A stretch of DNA of 64,000 nucleotides from contig OZ251230.1 in the NCBI GenBank assembly GCA_965240325.2, positions 1,240,001-1,304,000 of the forward strand. The letters are read 5' to 3'. This document shows, piece after piece, positions 42,812 to 51,666 of the stretch (positions are counted from its first letter, which is position 1; each line of letters opens with the position of its first letter). The notes under the pieces were generated by a model that ran no database searches, was not told where the DNA came from, and saw nothing but the letters and a program-made list of their open reading frames with translations. This stretch comes from Rebecca billardiae RCC1528. Lineage: Eukaryota; Haptophyta. A program made the position numbers and the translations under genes.

Positions 42812-43170
42812 CACTGAGAAGCGACGGTTCATGACTTCAGATGCCGGCATAATACTTTACTTCAAGCGACATAAAAGCCGACCCAATTCCTCTCTTTTCT
42901 ATGATTGGCGAGCTGTTTCAGGCTCTTACAATTCAGGCACCTCACTATGACGGAATGTTCGAACACACGGCTGGTGTTATGTGCTATTCTGCCACCCTGC
43001 ATTCCCCTAATAAGTGTAGTTACTATCATCGTTATGAAATTAACGTCCACTAGAAACGCAATCATTGGCAGCGATATCCACTCATATGCGCTTGTCACAC
43101 CTAAGGCCACCTACAAAAAAAAACCCAAAATCCTGCGCGCATCCTCTTTTTGATTTTGCGGAGCACGTGC

Positions 43171-43248
43171 CCCCCCCCCCCCCCCCCCGGCCCCGGCTTT
43201 CGCTCACGCTCAGACCTTCCGGGGGGGGGGGGGGGGGGGGGGGGGGGG
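43171..43248. repeat. Poly-C run followed by poly-G run
   Basis: About 20 C (43169-43188) and, 30 bp later, about 28 G (43220-43247). Self-complementary; likely to be unreliable in length. Confidence 0.9.
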
Positions 43249-43252
43249 CATA

Positions 43253-43482
43253 AACGAGGGTCGGGCAAGCCAAGTCGGTCGATCGCGAGACATGTGTGCG
43301 CCCGGGCGGTCCGGTGTTTTGCACTGTGTTTTGAGAAAACCGGACTCTGGGCCGAACCGTATTTGAACGAATTATAACTACTGAAATAAATAAAACGACA
43401 CTAATAGCTTACTGTGAGCCGGACCCGGGCGCACACATCGCACGGGGCCTTCGCAGTGGCTTGCCCGACCCTCGTTTACGGC
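43253..43482. mobile_element. MITE-like element with ~65-bp inverted ends
   Basis: The left end TAAACGAGGGTCGGGCAAGC and the right end read on the minus strand match for 22 bp, then diverge. They match again at ATGTGTGCGCCCGGG followed by TCCGG, giving an overall inverted repeat of about 65 bp around an AT-rich core. No clear target duplication was found because the left flank is the poly-G run. Confidence 0.65.
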
Positions 43483-43787
43483 TATCTCCCTTGGTCAGTG
43501 TCAGGTGTTTACGACAGCATCATCATTGTCTGATAATAGTGTCCGAGCCGAGCGGTGCGTCGCAGGCGCGGCCCGTGTGAGGAAGTGCCGCGCTGTGGGC
43601 GAGGATGGGCACCCCACGAAAGTGCTGTGTTGAGACTGCATCATCGACATGTGAACGAGTGGACTCGCCCTGCGGCTCGCAAGTCGCCGTCGGAGGCGTA
43701 CTTGTTCCGAGCCACGCTGGCGGAACTGGCAGTCGGGTGTCGACCGTCTCACGGCCGACTCTGGATGGACTCGGCTGATCAAGAAGC

Positions 43788-44510
43788 TCAACGGTAGCCA
43801 TCCAGCTTGATGGCCTCGCGAAGCAATTCGTTCTGCCGGAAGTTCATGCCACCTGCGCCCTTGCGCGATTCCATGATGAGCTTTCTCTCCCACTCGGTGT
43901 CCACCGCCGTCTCGCACTCCTCAGGCGGGCGGTAGCCAGTGCGGCTGGCTTCGACGGCTGCTTCCTTGATCACTCGCAGATGCTTGTCGTTGAGGGCGTA
44001 CACGTCGACGATGGTAGGCGCGTGGTCGGCCGGTAGCGCGTCGATTGCCGCCCTCAGTCGTACGCGCATCATGTCGTCCACCCGCTCGTGTGCCAGGAGG
44101 TCGTCCAGCGTGCCCCGATCCACAAAGCCTTGGCCGCCTGTGTCGAGCGCATAGTACGCGTCGTACACGGCCGGCCGGCTGAGGGCGAGGAGATCCTGCT
44201 CCTTCAGGTGGTCGAACGCCTCGCGCGCGTACTTGGCCTCGTGGAGCAGCTCGCGTGCGAACTTGGAAAAGTCAGGGCTCGTGCCCTTCGTGTACGCGTA
44301 AAGCTCTGCGCGATCGACAATGCCATCCTTGTTTCTGTCGAGACGCGTGAAGAGCTTGTCAGCGAGCTCGGACGCCACGGGCTGGTCAGCCAGGCAAAGC
44401 ACGGCCGACCGAGGCGCCGAGACCACATAGCGCGCGCGACTCGCGCCCAGCCCCCCCGCAGAGCGAGCCGCAAGGGCGCTGACGATGAGGACGTCGACCA
44501 GTGCGGCCAT
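43788..44510 (-). CDS. Secreted or membrane-anchored EF-hand protein
   Basis: Single exon, 240 aa from ATG 44510, chosen because it begins a signal peptide (MAALVDVLIVSALAARSAGG); the frame extends further upstream to an ATG at 44651. One canonical EF-hand loop, DRNKDGIVDRAE (58-69), follows a helix (ELADKLFTRL). A second loop, DTGGQGFVDRGT (from about residue 123), is degenerate at positions 3 and 5. The C-terminal third is helical and charged, ending NELLREAIKLDGYR, with no known domain. A secretory-pathway or plastid Ca2+ sensor is plausible; no catalytic domain seen. Confidence 0.75.
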   Translation of the reverse strand: MAALVDVLIVSALAARSAGGLGASRARYVVSAPRSAVLCLADQPVASELADKLFTRLDRNKDGIVDRAELYAYTKGTSPDFSKFARELLHEAKYAREAFDHLKEQDLLALSRPAVYDAYYALDTGGQGFVDRGTLDDLLAHERVDDMMRVRLRAAIDALPADHAPTIVDVYALNDKHLRVIKEAAVEASRTGYRPPEECETAVDTEWERKLIMESRKGAGGMNFRQNELLREAIKLDGYR

Positions 44511-45230
44511 GGAGTTCCAGAAGCGTGGAGTGCGTGGACGGCGCACGCCGCGGCTTGCTGCAACTTTTCGGGCTCCTGTGACCAACCGTGACGAGTCAGC
44601 GGCGGCCAGGCGACCGGTGCGGCGGAGAGGCGCCGAGACATCGTCAGCCAATCACTGGAGCCCTGCCGTGATCAGTCTTCGTCGTCAGTGTCTCAGGTTT
44701 CGTCGCGAAAAGTCGTCGCGCGCGTGAAATCCGTTGGCAAAATATGACGCGATGGCAATCGAAAAATCAAAATCATCATCGCTGCTCAGAGCTCTAGCTC
44801 AGAGCTATCTAGAGCTAGCGGCGATGACAGTACTAGTAGCAGCCTACAGTAGCGGGTGTATGTAAATCACACAGTGTCGATCAGAATTGGTCGTCTAACG
44901 TCACAGTGGCGGATCAGGCCGTGCGCGTCTTGACCTGCGGCAGGCTCGGCCTCGAACGCTCAGGAGTCAGGTCAGCGACGGGCCCGCGGTGGATGGACAG
45001 CGGTCTTATTTACTACGTACGCAGTCACCTGCCGGCACCGATCGGCGGCGGCGATGCGCGGTCACGCGGGCGAGTCGCTCGGTGCCGGCCTGGTGCGTGG
45101 TGGCGCGCTCGGTTCGGAGTCTTCCGCGGGGCCGCGCGCTTCAAGGACGCGGTCCGCGGCGGCGGCTTTGGCAGCCCCGATGAGTCGATCTCCATCGCCG
45201 TGTCTGAGTCTACTGTCTGCACGAGGACCT
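44511..45230. other. Intergenic, no gene accepted
   Basis: A plus-strand open frame at 44906-45313 overlaps the 3' end of the UBX gene and lacks domain or composition support. The rest holds short inverted repeats built on agctctagagct near 44790. Confidence 0.5.
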
Positions 45231-47377
45231 TCAGCTCGACTCAGCCAGGGCGCCTCCCTCGCGTGGCTGCGATGCGCCGAGCGGCTTTGCCGCGCTCAGC
45301 AGCTCGGCCGTGAGGTACGGCGCCCCCGAGCCTCCCCCGCCGTCTGCGAGCTGAAAGCTGAGCACCGACGAGGGCGTCAGCTCGGCTGCGGCGATGCTCT
45401 CAGTCATGGCCTCGAGCCTCGGGCTCCTTCCGCGCTCGACCGAGCCGGCGGGGCGGGTGAGGTGGAACTCGTGCCTGCGGCGAGTCGGCAGGGCGCACGG
45501 GCGCGCGCGGGCGACGGCGCGGGCACGCGCGCGCGCTGAGCAACCGCGGCTCATTGAGGCCTCGCGCGCGCGGCCACTCCGCCTTGCGCCGCGCGGCGAC
45601 GAGCGCGCGCGCGGGCGCGCGCACCACGGCTCGCGCAGGCTGCCGGCCACAAACTCGAAGAGTGCGGAGACAGGCTCGGCCGCGCCGAACGTCCCCTGCA
45701 GCGCGTACCCGTCCGGGAAGCGCACACGCACCAGCGCGCGCTTGTACTCGCGCCGCCGGCTCGCAGCGTCCGCCTCGCGCTGTGCGCGCGTGCGCAGTGC
45801 GCGCCGCTCCTCCCGCTGCTTGGCCGAGCTCGCCAGCAACGCCTGGGACGGCGCGGCCGGGGCGGCGGGGGGCGTGCGCGGGGGCGGGGCGAGGGGCGGC
45901 GGGGTCAGCCACGCGCGCCACCGCCGCAGCGCGGCACGCGGCGCGAGCCACGCACCTTCGCCTCGGAAGGTTCCATCTCGAAGAAATCGTCCGGCACGTC
46001 AAACGTGGCGGCGGCCGCGAGCGTGCTCCCATCCAGCTGCCACACTGCGGCCGAGCGCGGCTCGGGCGGCGGCGCGCGCGGGGGGGAAGGCGCGGGGGCT
46101 GCGCCGGACGGGGACGGCGCGGGGACGGGCCCGTCCGCCCCGACGCTCCCCGCGCCCAGCGCCTCGAGCGTCTCGCGCACCACCTGGGCGCGCAGCGCGC
46201 CCTGCGCGTCGCCCTCGCCTGGCGCCGGGTAGTCCAGGAACTCTCCGGAAGCGTCGGGCGCGAAACCGCATGCGAGCAGTGCGCGCTCGAATGCTGGCGA
46301 CGCGGCGAGCATCTCGCCGATCTTGGCGTTGGTGCGCCTGATGCGCCGGTATTTGGGCTCAGACGGGTTCGCCGCGAGGTTGCCCAGCACGCGCTGCAGC
46401 AGTGCCAGGCCAGCGGCCACCGCAGCGGAGCCTGGCGCTGCAGCTGTGAGCACACTGACCGCCGCAGTAGCGTCCTCAGCGGACGGCTGCTGCGCGGCTG
46501 CAGCCACGGGCGCCGGCTGGAGGGGCGGCGGCGGTGGCGATGGCGCGGCGGCGGCGTGCACGGCCCCGCCCTCGCCGCCACGCGCGACTCCGCCGTGGGC
46601 CGAGCCCCCGGCCGCCTCCTCGGACAGCAGCTCCACAGCGCCCTCCAGGCTGCCATTCGCCGCGGCGAGCGCATGCGCCGCCGACTCGCGCGCAAAGCCC
46701 ATGGCCTCGAGCTGCTCGATGGAGCTGGGATCCACGGCGGTCTGCCCTGCGCCTCCAGCCTGCCAGCGCTCCTCCTTCTCCGCAGCCGCGCGCGCCTCCG
46801 CGCTCACCGCCGCCTCGACGTCGTGCACCGAGCGCGGCGCCGCGAGCGAGGTGAACTGCGCGCGCGTCGGGTCGAAGCCGCCGGAGGCGGACGAGGGCGG
46901 CGGCGTGGACGCCGGGGGCTGTGAGCTACTCGGCTGCGCCCCCGTGCTCGACGCCGCGCTCGCCTGGGCCGCATGGCGCCGGGCAGCGCTCATCTTGGCC
47001 GGCTGCTGCTTGGCCGCGCGCGCCTCTGCGGCCGCGGCCAGGGCTGCAGCGTCTGCGCGCGGCGCGTGTGGCGCTCGTGGCTCGGCCACGGCGGCGGCCT
47101 GCCCCGCCGGCGGCGGTTGGCCACGCGAGGACGGTCTCGCGCCCTCGCTCGGCCGCCCCTCGGACGTGCTGCCCAGCTTCTGCCCGCCGCCCTTCTTCTC
47201 CCACTTCTTCTCCGCACCGCCGAGCGAGTCGCCCAGGCCCTTGAAGAGCTTGCCCACGGCCTTGCCGGCGTCGGCGATGCCCTTCTCGAGCTTCTTGCCC
47301 ACGTCCTGCTCGTCGCCCTTCTTCGCCCTGTCGTCGCGGCCGTCCCGATCGCGGTCGCCGTGGCTGTAGACTGACAT
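45231..47377 (-). CDS. UBA-PUB-UBX protein, p97/Cdc48 adaptor, 3 exons
   Basis: Exons 47377-45956, 45842-45625 and 45474-45231, introns GTGCGT...CCCAG and GTGCGC...CGCAG (phases 0 and 2), 627 aa. The N-terminus is charged (KKLEKGIADAGKAVGKLFKG). A UBA domain (IEQLEAMGFARESAAHALAA, about 224-262) binds ubiquitin. A PUB domain (LLQRVLGNLAANPSEPKYRR then IRRTNAKIGEM, about 325-400) binds the C-terminal tail of p97. After a Pro-rich linker and a coiled coil (AKQREERRALRTRAQREADA) comes a UBX domain (ALVRVRFPDGYALQGTF, then SVLSFQLAD), a beta-grasp that binds the p97 N-domain. The combination corresponds to UBXN6/UBXD1 or plant PUX proteins, which link ubiquitinated clients to p97 in ER and endosomal degradation. 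The canonical UBX FPR loop is not obvious. Confidence 0.87.
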
Positions 47378-47488
47378 CGCGTCCGCCTTCCGCCACGGGT
47401 GTGCGCGCCGCGGTGCGGCCGCGGAAGTTTCGGGGAAGCGCTGAAAGCAAGAGGGTGGCAGCCTGGTGAGGAACGCGTCCCGGCAACG
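47378..47488. promoter_or_regulatory. Inferred shared promoter
   Basis: 111 bp between divergent start codons of the UBX and coiled-coil genes. Confidence 0.4.
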
Positions 47489-47860
47489 ATGGCGGCGGCG
47501 GAGAGACGTAGCTCTGGAGAGGCAGCCGTCGCCGAGGTCCTATCCGCAGCGAGAGGGCTCCTTGAGTACGCCGAGGGCGATGCGCTGCCGCATGATGCCG
47601 GCACACAGGCTGTGGTGGCGCGCGCGAGGGCGCAGCTGGACGTCGCCTTCCCGGCACTGCACGCAGCGGCCGCCGACCTCGACTCTGGCGCGACAGCCGA
47701 CGATGGCCATCGACAACAGCTCCTGGCACGCCGTGCAGCGCTTGCGGCGGAGATAGATGACGTCGATTCGATACTCAAAGCTCGCCTCGACGCCCTCCGG
47801 CAATTCGCCACCCGTTTCGACGTTCTCGGCGCGGCCGCAGGGGCTGACGCACGCAAGTAG
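47489..47860 (+). CDS. Small coiled-coil protein, function unknown
   Basis: Single exon, 123 aa from ATG 47489. Almost entirely helical: VAEVLSAARGLLEYAEG, ARAQLDVAFPALHAAAADL, then a longer coiled coil LLARRAALAAEIDDVDSIL and LDALRQFATRFDVLG. No targeting peptide. Size and helix pattern recall small subunits of complexes such as Mediator Med9 or kinetochore/spindle components, but no signature supports any of these. Confidence 0.6.
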   Translation: MAAAERRSSGEAAVAEVLSAARGLLEYAEGDALPHDAGTQAVVARARAQLDVAFPALHAAAADLDSGATADDGHRQQLLARRAALAAEIDDVDSILKARLDALRQFATRFDVLGAAAGADARK

Positions 47861-47938
47861 TGGCTGACTGCGCTCCGAGGGGAACTGGCACAATGCTCTG
47901 GGGCAAGTGCGTGAACGACATCAGGTGGGCACGCGCTT

Positions 47939-48500
47939 CTAAGCATGGCGATTGGAAGAGGATGCCGACTCCAGGACCCCGACGACCTGGAGCTCGCCGG
48001 TGCGCGCGCTCCACACGACGACGACGCCGGCTCATCATCCCCGGCGGCCGACGACGAGGGGCGCCCGTCTGACGTGGCGCTGAGCGATGCAACGCACGTC
48101 TCGCACCCAACGCGCGCTTGGATGGGCGAGCGGTGGAGGACGCCACCAGCTCGTAGATCGAACGCCAATACGCGCTCCCCCCATGCAGCGTACAGCGTGT
48201 GCGACGTCGCGCGGATGGTGGCACTCAACCTCAGCCAGGGCACCCTCGCCGGCGGCCGCTGGCCCATCGGCCAAAGCACGCGCACAGACCGTCGCGTGGC
48301 GCGCGCGTCCCACAGGCGAACTCAGCCATCGTCAGAGCACGGTGCCACGTCGTGCTACCGACTGCCGGAGCCGGTGCGCGGGCTCGCTGCCATGTGGCCG
48401 CACGCCACCGTGTGGCCAGCGAGCAGACGTAGACCAGCGCCACTTCAGGTCGGATGGAAGCCAGCCGCCCGGCCAGAACTTTGATGGCAAGCAAGATGAG
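47939..48500 (-). pseudogene. Broken WD40-repeat gene
   Basis: Reading the minus strand, WD40 hallmarks occur but not in one open frame: LAGHTVACGHMAASPRTGSG, then SDDG-stop-VRLWDARATRRSVRVL, then SATSHTLYAAWGERVLAFDL, and in another frame GVVVVWSARTGELQVVGVL before a TAG at 47939. At least two in-frame stops and one frameshift (near 48040-48060) interrupt it. Short introns could explain some breaks, but the stop inside the usually invariant DG-x-VRLWD strand points to decay or sequencing error. It lies between the small coiled-coil gene and the DJ-1-like gene. Confidence 0.6.
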
Positions 48501-48640
48501 ATGCCTGCGCAGGCGGGGCCGCGAAGGGGTCCACCAAGGTTGCCTCTCAGCCGGACTTTGGCGTGCAACGGCTGCTGGCAGCGGGCGCGACGCGACCCAA
48601 TCGCCCTGCGCCCGAAGCCCCTTTCTACTGCGCCCGTGTC

Positions 48641-49327
48641 ATGCCGGCCGTCGCGATCGTCTGCACGTCGGCGCACGAGCTCAAGGGACACCCGACGGGG
48701 CTCTGGCTCGAGGAGTGCGCCGCCCCTTATTACCTGTTCCATGGTGCGGGGTACACCGTAACCCTCGCTAGCCCGAAGGGCGGTCCGGTCCCGATCGACG
48801 CGGGGAGCCTCGCGGGCGACTTCCTCACGGAGGCAGCCAAGAAGTTCCTGAACGACCCTGCGGCGATGGGCGCGCTGAGCCACACCACGCGCTTGGCGGA
48901 GGTGGACGTCAAGTCCCTGGACGCCATCTTCTTCTGCGGTGGCCACGGCACCTGCGCAGCGGGAGACTTTGTGGACCACCCATCGGTCAAGGCAGCAATC
49001 GAGGGCATGCACTCGTCGAGCAAGGTCGTGGCCGCGGTGTGCCACGGGCCCATCTGCCTTCCGCAGTGCGTCAAGCCCGATGGCAAGACGCCCCTAGTCA
49101 AGGGCCTCAAGGTGGCGGGCTTCTCCGACTCCGAGGAGAAGGCAGTCTCCCTCGATTCCAAGGTGCCCTTCCTCCTCGAGTCCAAGCTCAAGGAGCTGGG
49201 TGCCCTGTACGAGAAGGCGGACGACTGGCACCCCAAGGTGGTCGTTGACGGGAAGCTCGTCACTGGCCAGAACCCCCAGTCCTCCGAGTTGGTCGCAAAT
49301 GCGGTGATGAAGCTACTCAGTGCGTAA
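48641..49327 (+). CDS. DJ-1/PfpI family protein, Hsp31-like (glyoxalase III class)
   Basis: Intronless, 228 aa from ATG 48641. VTLASPKGGPVPIDAGSL and DAIFFCGGHGTCAAGDFVDH carry the substrate-side motifs. The nucleophilic cysteine sits in the sharp turn VVAAVCHGPICL. The C-terminus (ELGALYEKADDWHPKVVVDG, then LVTGQNPQSSELVANAVM) matches the long type of the family (Hsp31/HSP31-like, 220-240 aa), which detoxifies methylglyoxal to lactate without glutathione and has chaperone or stress roles. No presequence, so probably cytosolic. Upstream sequence stays open without an ATG for 26 codons and may be untranslated. Confidence 0.93.
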   Translation: MPAVAIVCTSAHELKGHPTGLWLEECAAPYYLFHGAGYTVTLASPKGGPVPIDAGSLAGDFLTEAAKKFLNDPAAMGALSHTTRLAEVDVKSLDAIFFCGGHGTCAAGDFVDHPSVKAAIEGMHSSSKVVAAVCHGPICLPQCVKPDGKTPLVKGLKVAGFSDSEEKAVSLDSKVPFLLESKLKELGALYEKADDWHPKVVVDGKLVTGQNPQSSELVANAVMKLLSA

Positions 49328-50038
49328 TGGGAGGACGGTGTCGTTCGGGACGCACGGTGCCCCCATTACCCGTCGGTCCGACAGTCGGGCTCGCGGACCG
49401 TCAGCGGACCTGCGCAGCCTGCGGCCGCTCCGCCCACGCCCGCGGCCGCTGCGTGCTGACAGCCTCGAGTCAGCGTCAGTGTGAGCGTGCAGCACGTGCC
49501 ACGTGGCAGCATGTGACGAGTCCGAATCTAGGCGCCGTCGTGGGCGTGCAGACTACGCTGTACGCAGTATCAGTCTGATACGTGTCAACAGTTTGACTGA
49601 TCCGTCAGAGTCTGACCGGACACGCGCTCATCGAGTCATATATATCGTCGTCATCAATATGTGACGAGTGCGGAGCAGTGGCGGCTTTCCGAGTGAAGTT
49701 TCATCAGACTTATTCAGAGACAGAATCGGCAAGAGTTGGATGAAGTGACTATATATATATATATAGTCGTGAGCAGTTTATCGCGCCATCAATAATTTGA
49801 CGATATGATTTTGAATTTGATGATGCCGCCGTGCCCTGGCCAGACTCAGATCCCATCCGCGCGCCAGCATCATCAATATATTTAATTTTAAAAGAATGCG
49901 GCCGTGCCAGCGCCCTAGCGCGGGCCTCTCACATTCTCGACTCCGCCGGCTCGCGCCTAGACTGCGTCAGTGTCACTGTCCAAGGAATGAAAAGGTGGGC
50001 GCAGGCTGCCGCAGCGCCCGCGCCCGACGCGCGCGCGC
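49328..50038. other. Intergenic, no gene recognised
   Basis: AT-richer, with a short TA tract (about 49749-49764). Confidence 0.5.
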
Positions 50039-51565
50039 TCAGTACGCCTCGTTATCCAGCAGCAACGTGTCCCAGTGCAGCGTCGGGATGTGCAGCGGCT
50101 CGCCCGACGACGCGGCCATCAGCACGCCCGCGTGCTGCTCGCACAGCGCGTCCAGCGCCCTGACGGACAGCTGCACGTACACGCGCAGGTCGGGGGGCAC
50201 GCGGTCGACGCAGCCGTTGTGCAGGTCGGCGACCGCCTGCTCGTACCAGCTGACCACGTCCCCGCTGCTGCCCGGCCCGCCGAGCAGCGCGTCGACGCTC
50301 GTCGTGCTGCCGCTCGCGCAGCTGGGCAGCGAGAGCTCGCTGGCGGAGGGCCCGTGCCGGGGCGCAAACGCGTGGTGGCCGTTCGAGTGGAGCCGGTCGG
50401 CGTGGATGGGCGAGGTGGGCGGCGATGGGCTGTCGGCCGAGACGGCGGCGGGCGCGCTCGCAGACGCCAGGTTGGCGTGGCTCCCGTACGGCACGACGCG
50501 CGAGGTGGGCAGCTTCTCGACGACGTGCGTCCAGCCGATCGGCCGCACGAGCCTGAAGATGAGCAGGTGGTGGAAGAAGCGGCGCACGTTGGGCGACCAG
50601 TGCAGGAAGAGCTTGAAGAAGAAAGGGCGGACGACGCGGCGCAGCACGTCCGCCTGCTCCTCGAGCAGCAGGTCAAAGCCCGTGTACAGGAACTCGATCG
50701 TCTTGAGCAGCACCTGCATCTGCTCGCCCTCGAGCAGCACGCGGATCGCGTCAAACAAGAACTCGAAGTCGAACGCCGAGCGGATCATCGGCATATTGAC
50801 GTCCTTGAGCGTGCTCACCCACACGCCCACGAGGTCGAGCGCGGTCGAGACGCCGCCCACGTCGTGCAGGCTCGTCTTGAGCAGCACGATGCGCGTGAAC
50901 ACGGAGTGCAGGTGCGTGTGCCGGAGCAGCGTGAGCGCCAGCCTGGGAGGGGCGCACACGCGAGGTGGCGCCAGGGGGCGGGGGCCGAGGCGCGCGCGGT
51001 GCGATGCGCGGCGGTTCAGCTCCGTGCCGCAGCGGGTGGCGGGTGGGGCTCTCACGCGAGGCGCGCGGCGCGGGGCGGGCGCGGCGGGCTCACCGGAGCA
51101 TCGACTCTGGGTAGTGCATCACGTGCTGCGCCTTCATCTCGAGCAGCAGCCGCCTGAGCAGGCACACGTACCCGGGCACGGTGTGCCACTGCGACGCGTC
51201 CATCTCGGGCACCGCGTGGATCACCTCGATCGCCCACTGCTCGAAGATGGCGCAGAAGAGAGGCGTGCCGGCCGCGCGCAGGCGGGAGCGCCAGGCGGGT
51301 ACGGGCGGGACGAGCGCGCGCAGCGCGCCGAGCTCCTCCGCGCTCATCACGCGCTCCGCCGCGTCGTGCAGCGGCGACCAGTCGAAGGCGCTCGCCGGCG
51401 GCGCGGACGCGGACGCGGCCGCGTGGTGCCGCCCTCCGCTCGAGTCGAGGTGGCCGTGCGAGCCTCGGCTGCGCAGCGCCTCGCTCGGCTTGAGCTGCGT
51501 GCAGAACTTCTCCTCGAGATCGAACACGAGGCCGCGCCACTCGGGGATCGCGACGGACGACGACT

Positions 51566-51603
<38 letters not shown>

Positions 51604-51635
51604 GGAGCGAAGGGGCCGGCGGCGGCGGCCGCGCC

Positions 51636-51666
<31 letters not shown>

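Larger units (their letters stand above)
42064..43787. other. Intergenic with palindrome, homopolymers and a MITE-like element
   Basis: AT-richer than its surroundings. Contains a perfect 35-bp palindrome, long C and G homopolymers, and an inverted-repeat element, listed separately. No gene recognised. Confidence 0.55.

Noticed and set aside
44906-45313. Plus-strand 135-codon frame upstream of and overlapping the UBX gene end
   Set aside because: No domain, Arg-rich, overlaps a well-supported exon on the other strand.
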